This document shows, piece by piece, positions 15,001 through 23,225 of a stretch of 64,000 nt of DNA. Made by a program: the position numbers and the translations under genes. The stretch is from Amoebophrya sp. A120. Lineage: Eukaryota > Sar > Dinophyceae > Syndiniales > Amoebophryaceae. Numbering within the stretch: position 1 is the first letter of the stretch; each line of letters begins with the position of its first letter. The notes under the pieces are model-generated. The model saw only the letters and a list, made by a program, of their open reading frames with translations, was not told the DNA's origin and searched no databases. The stretch lies in the NCBI GenBank assembly GCA_905178155.1, contig CAJINV010000013.1, positions 2,848,158-2,912,157 on the forward strand. Direction: 5' to 3'.

Positions 15001-18000
15001 ATGCGCGGCTTGTAAGAGAAAACACACATGAAAAGAGGACTTTATGGTTGTCTGGCAAGACAGCTGCAACTCTGTTGCATGTTCTGCATTACAGAGTTAC
15101 AATTACACAGTTTTTTCTTGCATAGCTTCATCTTCAACTGCAGTCGCTCGTCCTCCAGATCCAAAATCTCCTTTTCCAGCTATCAAAAGGAAAAATCCCC
15201 CCTCCCCATATCGAAATGGAAATCTGTGATGCGCGATTTGTGTACGCAAGTCGGCCTTGTGTTGCAGTAGAAGACTGCAGGCAGATGCAAAGCCGATGTA
15301 GGGGCGCTTTGGTGTAGGGACCTAGCAAGGCAGGCATATCCTCCGTTGTAGGCCATACAGCATTACAAATTGCCTGCAGAACGCGGCGGGGTTTTTGGAT
15401 TTGCTTTCTTGCAATACAGAGACGATTTGTGGTCTCAAATCAGCATCACAAATTTTCAGAAGTGTCCCGTTTTGGTCTGGGGAGGGGGGATTTTTCCTCG
15501 CAATACCAGCTGCTTCTGCATGGACACCGCCTTGCTCGCGGACACCTTTTCTTTCAACTTCACCTCCGACAGGTCGAGCAATTGGTCGCTGGGGATGTTG
15601 GACCACTGGCGCAACAGCGTGTTTTCGTACATGATATTACTCGCTTCGTTCAGATACGTGGACAGTTCCTGTTTTGTCTCCGACAGCTCCTGCTTCAGCT
15701 TCGTGTTTTGCAGCCGCATCTCGGTCATCTTCTTGTCCCAGTCAATATCCCGGAAAACAAAAAAGCAGGCAGGGCATATTGATATTTGTATAATGCAAAA
15801 ATATCAAGTTCAGCAGCAAAATCTGCTATGGGCGACCCCAACATAGCATGGCGTTTAGGACAACATGCAACGAAGATTTGAATTTGATTAGATTTTGTCT
15901 ATTTGCGTTTGCATGACATCAAATATGACATGCCTGTCTTTTTCTGAGGGATAGTCGAAAGCCTTGCCGGGCTCGTCGCCAGATAGGTGGTGGAGAAACT
16001 CTATCCTGAATAAAAACGTCCCGCCCACACCAGACTCATCAAGATGGGAGATCAGCTAGACAAATCAACCAGCTTTGGTTGTTTCGCATGCCAAGTTTGT
16101 CCTCGTAGTGTGGCCCTGTTTAGCTAGTTCAGCGGCATCACAGGTCTAGCATATCATGCTGGCTCTAGCATCAGAAATTGCAAAACACGAGGACTACTAG
16201 AAAATGCTTCTCATGGGCGGGCTCCGCATGAGCAACTCTTTTCGCATGCAGATTTGCATGGGGGCGTTTTTACTCAGAATAAACTCGGACTTCTGCTTTT
16301 CCAATTCGTGCAGCTTCTCATCCTTGTGCTGCAGCTCGGAACGGAGTTCCGCGATCATGGTCTCGAATTGCTGTTTCTCTTCCGATATGCATTGCAAATC
16401 TCGATCTCAGTCTAGAAGGTTGCGACTTCCTTGTGATCAACATGCTTTGTTTTTCGATAATTCTTTCTAAAAAAATCTCTTTTGTGTGACAGGCAAGAAG
16501 AGGAGTCTACTTTGTGCTACGCGGGAAGGGCGTTTCTCACGCGAGAGTAAAGGCATCAAGTACAACTGGCCCTCAAAAAATTATCTGTGATGCTAGGTAT
16601 ACAACATCACAGGCAACATCATGGACTGAGACTATGCATAAAGTGCATGACAAAGAACTTTGCGCGTTTCCAGACCACGACATATTTCCTTTGCGTATCC
16701 TGCTGAAATGGGTGGTTCTTTTCGTAGTGCTTAAACTGTTCGATTTTTTCGCCCAGCGAAGTCTCCAGCTTGTCGATATGGATTGTAAAAATGTCTGGGT
16801 CTGGAAGGTTGGAACTTGTAATGCTAGCTTTCCACACCTAGAAAATCTGTATTGCATAACCAACAAAAGTCGCAGCCTCTTTTGTCATGCAAAAACACAG
16901 TTTCTCATGCGGATTGCCTATGAGAAAGCGTTTTGAGAACTTGTCATGCCGGACTGCATTAGGAAGTGTTTTCATCATGCACATTGTAGCATCACAAGTT
17001 TCCACCCCCAGACATTTTTGCATTTCATACTCGATGCGATCGTACAAGTGCTCGATCTCCATATCCCGGTCGTGCACCATCGTCATCTATCAAATGTAAA
17101 AATGTCTGGGTCTGGAAGAATGCGAGATTTGTCATGCTGATCTGGCATGGCCCTTAAATCTGTATTGCGTGGCCACAAACAGCCTCTCTCGCCTGTCATG
17201 CAAAAACGCAGTTTCTCATGCGGAATACGCAGCACAGAAGCACGAAGCAACTTGTCATGCTTGGCGGCGCATTACATACAGTGCATTTGTTATTGACTGA
17301 CTTGCATCACAAGTTTCCAGACCCAGACATTTTTGCATTTCATATCATCAAGTCCTCTAGTGAACCCGAGTTGCTGCTCAAACCCGCGATTTTTCGCACC
17401 TCGTTGATCTCGTGCTCCAGGGAGGAGACTTTCGCAGCAAGGACCTGCGTATGCATTGCAAATATGTCAGTCTGGGTCTGAAAAACTGTTTATTCAAATT
17501 TCAGGCAACACAAGACAAATCTGTCACGCATGAACAGCAAATGCGGCTCAAAACTTGGCACCAAACGGTTAGGGGGGTGTCATGCGGATTAGGCATTGAG
17601 AAACTTTCTCAAGACGTTTGATGCTAGGACTTGCATGCCAGACTGACCTCCTGGGTCACGCAAGAGCAGCATGACAAGCATCTACACGCATCCAGACCCA
17701 GATGACTACATATTTGATGCATTTGTATTTGATACTGCGCCTCCTTCTCTTTCGCGGTCAGTTCCTCCTCCTTCTTCGTCATTACATCGTGCACGTGGTG
17801 ATCATACTCCGCCTCGAAACGGTGCGCCGCCTCTAATTGCACCGTTTTTTCCTCCAGTGTCGCTTTCAGGTTATCAGAGTGAAAAACTTCCCCTCCCCAT
17901 AGCAACACGGAAATCTGTGATGCGGGATCTGTGTACACAAATCCAATCTGTCTAGCAGTAGGGGACTGCAGGCAAATGCAGTGCCTGAGTAGGGGCGATT

Positions 18001-20567
18001 TGCTGTAGACGCGCCTAGCAAGGCAGGCACGTCCTCTGTAGGCGATACAGCATTACAAGGCGCCTGCGAAACGCGGCTGAGTTTCTGGCTTTGCCCTCTT
18101 GCAATACAGGGACGATTTGTGGCCACAAATCAGCATCAGAAATTTTCAGTGGTGCCCCTTTTTGGTATGGGGAGGGGGGATTTTTCCTCACAATACAGGT
18201 AGTGGTTCTCGCGCTCGAACTCTTCCACGTCCTTTTATGCAAGAAAAAAACTGTGTAAGTGTAACTCTGTAATGTAGAACATGCAACAGAGTTACGCCTG
18301 TCATGCCAGACAGCCATGAAGTCCTCTTTTCAAGTGTGTTTTCCCTTACAATCCACGCATGACAGGTTTTCTCTGTCATGTAGAGCAAATTTGTGATGGT
18401 GTCAACCAAAGAAGGTTACACTAACACAGTTTTTTTCTTGGATACCTTTTCGCTCTGGTGCAATGTCTGTCCTGAGAAAAAACGTCCCCACGCCGGGCAG
18501 TAAAGATGAACAAAATGGAAAATTTTCCAGATGGAGAAGCTTCGGGTGGACAAGTGACAAAAGTTGTTTCTCTCTGTACAGCCAGTAGAAGTGTAGTGCA
18601 GTTTAGCAAGGAGGACAGCCGCATGCATCTTCACGAAGCCATTTACTTTCCCTTATCCTCCCGTTTACTAAGCACTACAAATGATAGAACAAGTTTTATA
18701 CCTGAAATACGAATGCTTCCCAATCTCCAACTTCATCCCGAGGAGGGGACGCGCGTTACTTTATACAAATGCGTGGGTAGTACTATGCGACTTGTTTGCA
18801 TGACAAGTCCTGGGTGCGGACGTTTTTTCAGCAGGATAACTTCGCCTCCAATTCGTCAAGGTGGTCATGCAACTCGTCGATTTCCTTCTGCTTATGGATT
18901 GCAAAATGTATGATTTGTATCGCACTAGTGTATTAAAACACGCATCGCAACATGACAGCACATTTCTGCAAGATGAAAAACGGGCCTATTTTCATGCAAA
19001 ATCAATATCTATGTGATCGGGATCGGTACGACTACGAGCGCGATAAAACTAAAACTGTACTTTTATGCCATGGATACTGCTTGCTGTCGGAAGACTTCAG
19101 AAGATCGATCTGCCGCTTCAAATCGGAGTTGTCTTTATCCAACTTGGCGTTCATGTCTTCGAGATCCGATAGGTGCTTCAGCATATGGATTGCAAAAATG
19201 TGTGGGTCTGGAAGAATGCAACTTGTGATGCTACTTTTGGAATCCTGTATTGCATGAGCAGCAAGAGGCGTCCGGTTTTTGCTCCGCGGAGAGAGGATTT
19301 CTCATGCGGGATAGGCATCAAGATGCCCGCAAAAAATTTGTGATGCTGGGGCATACATCACAGACATCACGGGTCATGCAAAATGTGCATGACAAACATA
19401 GCAATCTTCCAGACCCAGACAATTTTGCATTTGATACAGCAGTTCCGTTTGCGATTTGATCGACTTTTGGAACGTCGAGTCCTGCTGCTGGTTTTGGCTG
19501 TTCATGTTCTGCTATGACACGGGGCAAGAACCTCTTCTCGCGGCCCTCGTCCCTTACAGATATTTTCTTTGTGTAAAAATAATGTGCATTCATCAACAAA
19601 TTATATTAAACACGAAGAATAAATCGATTTGATGTCTTCGTGCAGCCTGGTGGCACTGTTCTTGGCCAATGGATAGTTGCGTCCTCGAAATATTAGCTCA
19701 ACTAGAACCACTTACTACAGTCCGTCTGTGGACGACGAGTTCTCGCCATGCAGAAGCTACATCGTGCGTGCTGTTGTAGTTATTTCCAGTGCTGCTTAAT
19801 AAATATGCCACACGGAAAAATTGCACGGGGAACAAAGGGGAAGAAGCTCTCGCAGAGTTGTGCATTCTTCTGATAGCTGATTCTGCTCCTGCAGCATATT
19901 TCGCTCCTGGCGGGTCTTCATCAGCTCTTCGTCTAGCATCTGCCGCGAATGTCTCTCCCGGTCCAGCAGCATCTGCAGTTCACGCATTTTCTGCCCCTGC
20001 TCCTGGTCTTGCAGATCCCGGTCCCGCATGGCCTGGCGAGCCATATCCAGTTCCTGGGAGGCAGCGCCGAAGTTTCTAAATTGATTTTTTTCGTATTTTT
20101 TTACTAACGCCGAAATTTTTGCACAATTGCGTTTTCATCTTACACAAAATCGAAGCACTTTGCGAAATTGTCTCGGTAGCAAAGCAGTAGATGAGAGACG
20201 CTTCGAGTAGAAAACAAATCTACTGGCATGGAGAAAGTAAGTACTTATACCTCAACTGCGACTGCGTCTCCAACAACTGCACGTCCTGTTGGTTCTTCTG
20301 TTGCTGCAGCATCTGAAATTGCTGGCTCAGTTGCTGCAACTGCATCTCCTTCTGTTGCATCATCTGCTGCAGCTGGTTCGGGTCCTGGGGCCCGCCCAGC
20401 CCCCCGCCGGAAACTCCCCCCATTCCGCCGGGCTGCGGTCCTCCCAGCGGTTGCTGCATGCCGGGCTGCGCGGCGCCGGCGGGTCCCATTCCGAACCCGC
20501 CCGGATTGCCGTACGGGTTGTTCGGAGGAGGTCCACCGCCGGGTGGCGGATTGTTGTAGGGATTCAT
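1..20567 (-). CDS. Giant multi-exon coiled-coil protein (3' part beyond window)
   Basis: I recognise no named family. The start is an ATG at 20567 opening a Pro/Gly/Asn/Gln-rich head of about 100 residues, followed by more than 4,000 residues of almost continuous heptad coiled coil (runs of E, K, Q, L) broken by Ser/Ala/Gly/Thr linkers, e.g. around 3,200-3,900 and 5,200-5,400. Near 10,300-10,620 a segment reads NSDHDGFLTL, like an EF-hand loop lacking the position-12 acidic residue. The exon at 8134-10064 opens with a hydrophobic, apparently globular stretch. Large exons: 735-2213, 3163-4111, 4323-6848, 7108-8018, 8134-10064, 10291-11110, 13.4-14.26 kb; many 5' exons are only 24-110 nt. About 23 introners and five ordinary introns interrupt it. 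A structural role (cytoskeletal, centrosomal or Golgi tether) is plausible by analogy but unproven. The reading frame was followed across several introners (4112, 6849, 12010). Confidence 0.85.
428..734. mobile_element. Introner, family F
   Basis: TIR ends carry AAAAATCCCCCC on the left and GGGGGGATTTTTCC on the right. Flanked by ggtga/ggcga target duplication. The minus-strand exon reading runs into it and then stops, so it must be removed as an intron. Confidence 0.85.
2214..2484. mobile_element. Introner, family A
   Basis: Left end ATGGATTGCAAAAGTGTCTG, right end CCAGACCCAGACATTTTTAC. The flanking duplication is cgcgtt (2208-2213 and 2485-2490). Confidence 0.9.
2544..2805. mobile_element. 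Introner, family A
   Basis: TIRs with TGTCTGGGTCTGGAAG and its complement. Duplication ggagg on both sides. Only about 60 nt of exon separates it from the preceding family A copy. Confidence 0.9.
2859..3162. mobile_element. Introner, family B
   Basis: TIR ATTACAGTGAAAAATACCCC with matching GGGGGCATTTTTCATTGTAA. Flanked by gcaact (2853-2858 and 3163-3168). Confidence 0.9.
4112..4322. mobile_element. Introner, family C
   Basis: Left end TATCGCAAGAAAAAAGTG, right end CACTTTTTTCTCGTGATA, with inner GTTACAC/GTGTAAC. Duplication tcctt. Removing the element and one copy gives the continuous minus-strand reading LIKELRLKMSKL. Confidence 0.92.
6849..7107. mobile_element. Introner, family A
   Basis: Near-perfect TIR (TATCAAATGCAAACATGTCT and complement). 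Duplication tgcgg at 6844-6848 and 7108-7112. Excision restores the frame ICRKQLKEKN. Confidence 0.93.
8019..8133 (-). other. Canonical GT-AG intron (115 bp)
   Basis: On the minus strand the exon ends GACAACAG before GTAAAAATTTG, and the intron ends TTACAATACAG. Joining gives DNRPAAMQL in frame. There are no terminal inverted repeats or target duplication, although the internal TTGTCATGCG word shared with introners occurs twice. Confidence 0.85.
10065..10290 (-). other. Canonical GT-AG intron (226 bp)
   Basis: Donor AAAAAG|GTACTTTAGG, acceptor TATGAACAG|GTTTCC, phase 0, joining GKK to VSLLAF. No inverted ends. Confidence 0.85.
11111..11402. mobile_element. Introner, family D
   Basis: Left end TATCCTGAGTAAAAACGTCC, diverged right end GGGGACGTTTCGACTTGG. 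Duplication tcgct/tcgcc. Confidence 0.85.
11552..11862. mobile_element. Introner, family B
   Basis: ATTACAGGGAAAAATACCCC at the left, GGGGGCATTTTTCATTGTAA at the right. Duplication close to aggag. Confidence 0.88.
12010..12260. mobile_element. Introner, family A
   Basis: TIR core ATGTCTGGGTCTGG and complement. Duplication cgaaat at 12004-12009 and 12261-12266. Excision gives the frame ANFEAVYNDFF. Confidence 0.92.
12333..12592. mobile_element. Introner, family A
   Basis: ATCAATTGCAAATATGTCTG at the left, complement at the right. Duplication tcattt. The exon between this and the previous copy is 72 nt. Confidence 0.9.
12932..13063 (-). other. Canonical GT-AG intron (132 bp)
   Basis: Donor TCGT|GTATAC, acceptor AAAACAG|TTATGC, phase 1, joining GPGMS to FMQTPMM. 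No inverted ends. Confidence 0.75.
13236..13400 (-). other. Probable ordinary intron, junctions unresolved
   Basis: Coding frames change between KEVQEKVQEMG near 13,400 and LNLKQLAKDAQ near 13,200. GT and AG candidates exist (for example ACTG|GTGGAC with GCGTCAG|TGAGC, phase 1), but I cannot choose among them by eye. Confidence 0.5.
14261..14418. mobile_element. Introner, family E
   Basis: Left end TATCCAGTGCAAAGGAATCG, right end ATACTTTTGCAATGCATAG, related to the copies at 26770 and 28171. Duplication weak (cgc). Confidence 0.75.
14495..14880. mobile_element. Introner, diverged family D
   Basis: Left end CTGTGTAAACACGTCCCC is clear. The right end (GTAGTTTTCTCCGGATA) is eroded. Duplication ttctt/cttct is approximate. 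At 386 bp it is longer than its relatives. Confidence 0.6.
14917..15123. mobile_element. Introner, family C', orientation 1
   Basis: Left end TATCCAAAAGAAAACTGTGT, right end ACACAGTTTTTTCTTGCATA. Duplication agctt. It is the reverse complement of the element at 18236-18444 along its whole length. Confidence 0.88.
15182..15505. mobile_element. Introner, family F
   Basis: ATCAAAAGGAAAAATCCCCC at the left, GGGGGGATTTTTCCTCGCAA at the right. Duplication ccagct (15176-15181 and 15506-15511). Confidence 0.9.
15747..15952. mobile_element. Introner, family G
   Basis: TIR TATCCCGGAAAACAAAAAAG with CTTTTTCTGAGGGAT. Flank duplication agtc. Related to the element at 36135-36308. Confidence 0.8.
16002..16280. 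mobile_element. Introner, family D
   Basis: TATCCTGAATAAAAACGTCC at the left, GGGGGCGTTTTTACTCAGAA at the right. Duplication aaactc. Confidence 0.9.
16385..16697. mobile_element. Introner, degenerate family A
   Basis: Ends only partly match family A (ATTGCAAATCTCGATCTCAG at the left, CCAGACCACGACATATTT at the right). The target duplication is eroded, so this is probably an old copy. Confidence 0.65.
16778..17030. mobile_element. Introner, family A
   Basis: ATATGGATTGTAAAAATGTC at the left, AGACATTTTTGCATTTCATA at the right. Duplication tcgat. Confidence 0.9.
17088..17344. mobile_element. Introner, family A
   Basis: TATCAAATGTAAAAATGTCT and complement. Duplication tcatc. The exon between this and the previous copy is 57 nt. 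Confidence 0.9.
17450..17734. mobile_element. Introner, family A
   Basis: TATGCATTGCAAATATGTCA at the left. The right end is duplicated or slipped (CATATTTGATGCATTTGTAT). Duplication ctgcg. Confidence 0.85.
17872..18195. mobile_element. Introner, family F
   Basis: TATCAGAGTGAAAAACTTCC at the left, GGGGGGATTTTTCCTCACAA at the right. Duplication caggt. It aligns over its length with the copy at 15182. Confidence 0.9.
18236..18444. mobile_element. Introner, family C', orientation 2 (inverted)
   Basis: Left end TATGCAAGAAAAAAACTGTG, right end ACACAGTTTTTTTCTTGGAT. Duplication ccttt. This is the reverse complement of 14917-15123, yet it interrupts the same gene. Confidence 0.9.
18469..18838. mobile_element. 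Introner, diverged family D (370 bp)
   Basis: TCCTGAGAAAAAACGTCCCC at the left, GGACGTTTTTTCAGCAGGAT at the right. The interior is unlike other D copies and I see no clear target duplication. Only a 24-nt exon separates it from the copy before. Confidence 0.7.
18894..19076. mobile_element. Introner, unclassified
   Basis: Flanked by a perfect 6-bp duplication ctgctt (18888-18893 and 19077-19082). Short TIR ATGGATTGC/GCCATGGATA. It lacks the TCTGGGTCTGG core of family A. Confidence 0.7.
19184..19436. mobile_element. Introner, family A
   Basis: TATGGATTGCAAAAATGTGT at the left, ACAATTTTGCATTTGATA at the right. Duplication cagca. Confidence 0.9.
19523..19884. mobile_element. Probable introner, unclassified
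   Basis: It separates two exons reading LQEQNQ and QNMNSQNQQQ. Its ends (CTATGACACGG, CTTCTGATAG) are weakly inverted and share only a short gct overlap, so it could also be an old intron of another origin. Confidence 0.5.
20076..20250 (-). other. Canonical GT-AG intron (175 bp), first intron of the gene
   Basis: Donor TTGAG|GTATAAG, acceptor CAATTTAG|AAACTTC, phase 2, joining SQLR to NFGAASQEL. Confidence 0.85.
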
Positions 20568-21770
20568 CGCCCAGCAAAATAAAGCTGCTGCGATTTATAT
20601 TATGCTTGCGAGCTCCTGTCACGAAACGCAGGAGGTGAAAAAGTGGATGAACTCGCTTTCACGACGACTCGAAGGCGTCAGCACCAGTCGAGGAGGACCT
20701 CGACAAGCAGGACCTCGACAAGCAGGACCTCGACCGCGCCGCGACGCCAGCGGAGGTCTCGGGCCGACATATTAGTATGTATTTGTTCAACAAGAACTTC
20801 TTCAACAATCGACATGAGTTCTCTTTTTTTGTGCTTCATTACGTCGATGAAATCAAAGCACCTAGAAGAAGAAGTGTAGTGTCAGTTTCAGCCTCGTATA
20901 CTTAATTTTCGTTCCTCTTCGTCCACAACATGGAGCCTTTTCCCTTCCTCCACGACATGGAGTTTGAGCTCGTCGCCCGGAACTGTAGTCTCTCCCTCGC
21001 CCCTCTAGCGGTAGTGAAGAGCTGCAGTTTTTGAACAAGCAAGCAAGTGGCTGACCAAATTTTTGAAGCGAAATTCACCTAGTTTGCGCAGTATTTTTTG
21101 AAAACACACCACTCCGGCTCCACCTCGATACAATTGATTCACATTTGCGCAGATTTTCGTGGTCCAAATGAACAAAAGAAGACTCGTTTTCCGCTGTTTT
21201 TACTTTTATGCCGCTCGTCCGCCATATGCAACTGAACAGAGGTAGAAGTGCTATCAAACCGAAGGAAAAAAATTTTTACAGCTCGGTGCGATATTCAGAT
21301 TTGCACTTTTCAGATGAATGTAGGTATGCGTAAACTTATTATATGAAAACAAATTCTTCTGAGGCGAGTGCCACGATCGCTGCTGGATGGCATCCGCATC
21401 AGCTTAAGATTGATAAAAAAAGAACAACAATAACCATGTGAACATCGGAGTAAGTAGTAATGTAGATGTATGTAAGAACTGAAAATATTAAGTAAGTAAT
21501 AGTAGATTTATGTACGGCGGCTGTTCTTCCCGAGTAGCGCTAGAACGTGAGTAGAAGGCAAAACCTTCACCCGGAAATTCACGTTTCCACGCGTACAATC
21601 AAGCAAACAAACATGCCAACAAGAAAAAAAAACGAGTGCCAAAACCATTACAACCAGGCCTAGCATTTATAATCTTCTTAGCACCAGTTTCATCCTAGGC
21701 AATCGCGTCAAAAATGCCGTGCATCAAGCATCTTCCTGCGCCCGTGCTTTGCTTCCTCCTTCACTGCTCC
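20568..21770. other. Intergenic, no gene seen
   Basis: Upstream side of the giant coiled-coil gene and downstream side of the next minus-strand gene. Apart from a short microrepeat I see only unsupported short frames. Confidence 0.6.
20694..20734 (+). repeat. 15-bp tandem microrepeat
   Basis: Two full copies and one partial copy of AGGACCTCGACAAGC, in the probable 5' leader or promoter of the minus-strand coiled-coil gene. Confidence 0.8.
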
Positions 21771-23225
21771 TCACAACCGATTTGCCCGTCCTTCGCGAAG
21801 ATGCTTGTCTCCGCCGCGCGCCGCCATCTTTTGGCCCCCCGACGACCGCCCGGAAGCAAGCCGAGAGCCGCGAGAGGCTTTTGTGTGGGCGTAGTAATTC
21901 TCGTCCCAGTTGTCCTGCTCGGGCCAGAAGGAATCTTCGTCGCCCCAGTCGTCGTGTTTGCAAATTGTGGCCGCGTGCTCTGCGAACCTATCGTAGTGGT
22001 CCCCCCGTGCGTGGCGTTCCGACTGTGGTTTTGCCATTGCATGATCTTCCCGAGGAAAGCTCGAGAACTTGCTCGACTTCTTGCTTTTTTTCTTCCGCCC
22101 ACTTGTTCCCTGGCCCAGCGCAGCCGGCCCGACCATCTCGCCCGGCCAATCGTCTTCTCCCGCCTCTTCCTCCCAGAAGGCCTCCCCCTCCGCGCGCGAA
22201 ACAGCCGCTTCTTCGTGGTCCGCCTCTCCTTGCAGAGCAGGTCCACTCACGGAGACGTTGTAGAAAGCCCCACTACTTCTTTGTCCGCTTCTTCGCCCAG
22301 AAAGCTCCGCCTCCTCCGGCAAAGGCAGAGCCGGCTCTCGCATACCCCGCATCTCTTCTTCGAGTGCCCTGCGGCTAATCACGAACTTTTTTGAAGATGC
22401 GGCGCCACCAGGGGACGACTTCCAGCTTTCCGCCAAACCGGGCACCGGCACGACGTTGGCTGCCGATGGAGGTCTCGAGAGGTCGATGGTGACCACCTGG
22501 CTCGGCCTTGCCGCCGCGCCGATGTAGGTTTCTGGCCGGTGGTACATCATCACGGTGCGCACCCCGAAAGCGACACCGGCGAGGACACAGAACCCCCCGA
22601 TGCAGGCGGCAACGATGATCAGAATCGTCGTCCCGTCGTCGGAGCTGTCCCCCTCGTCAGTGCTAGTCACGATCGGGGCAGGCGAAGGTGGAGGCGAAGT
22701 TGTAGGCGAAAGTGGAGGCGAAGTTGTCGGAGCAGTTCTCATCTTATACTCAACCCGCCAGCCGATATCCGTAATATTTGGGTCACTATACCATACCAGG
22801 TGCGGAGAGGTGCCAAACAGAGGAAGGACGTAACCTGCGTTGGCAGAAGTGCCAAGGTCCTGTCCTACAACTCCATCACGCACATGGTGCAACGTGTCCA
22901 TCCCTCGCTCAACCTCCATTAGCCCCACGGTCAGACCAAAGGACTCGCCACTACCAGTTACATCCGCGAAAAAAATACTAGCTTCTTCGTAGTCCCTGTA
23001 GTTGAGGCGCTCCACGATCCAACGCCAGCCTTTTTTATAAGGGGGGCAGTTTCCGCAGCGCGGGGGTCTGCGGGGGTCCTTTTTGATTCGCGTTTTGCAT
23101 TCGAGAACTTTTTTGCAGAACTTGCAGCCAATCACGACGGTATTCTTGATTCTGTCAGTTTTTAGCTCATAGCAGCATGCGGATTGAACGCAGACCCGAT
23201 GGTATGACGACGTCACTGCTGGCAC
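21771..23225 (-). CDS. Single-pass membrane protein with CUB-like ectodomain (5' end incomplete)
   Basis: The open frame is about 484 residues. The first candidate start is a GTG, so a 5' exon carrying the true ATG and any signal peptide is probably missing; an acceptor-like CGCAATAG sits just upstream. The N-terminal part is Cys-rich (several CxxC pairs), followed by about 100 residues ending LVWYSDPNITDIGWRVEYKM, which resembles the end of a CUB domain (SD, then aromatic, then Y). A Ser/Pro/Thr stalk follows, then one transmembrane helix (TTILIIVAACIGGFCVLAGV) and a roughly 260-residue acidic, Ser-rich tail with a basic GRKKKSKKSSK patch. The ectodomain would face outside. I cannot assign a ligand, and CUB membership is tentative because the usual cysteines are absent. 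Confidence 0.6.
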   Translation of the reverse strand: MPAVTSSYHRVCVQSACCYELKTDRIKNTVVIGCKFCKKVLECKTRIKKDPRRPPRCGNCPPYKKGWRWIVERLNYRDYEEASIFFADVTGSGESFGLTVGLMEVERGMDTLHHVRDGVVGQDLGTSANAGYVLPLFGTSPHLVWYSDPNITDIGWRVEYKMRTAPTTSPPLSPTTSPPPSPAPIVTSTDEGDSSDDGTTILIIVAACIGGFCVLAGVAFGVRTVMMYHRPETYIGAAARPSQVVTIDLSRPPSAANVVPVPGLAESWKSSPGGAASSKKFVISRRALEEEMRGMREPALPLPEEAELSGRRSGQRSSGAFYNVSVSGPALQGEADHEEAAVSRAEGEAFWEEEAGEDDWPGEMVGPAALGQGTSGRKKKSKKSSKFSSFPREDHAMAKPQSERHARGDHYDRFAEHAATICKHDDWGDEDSFWPEQDNWDENYYAHTKASRGSRLASGRSSGGQKMAARGGDKHLREGRANRL

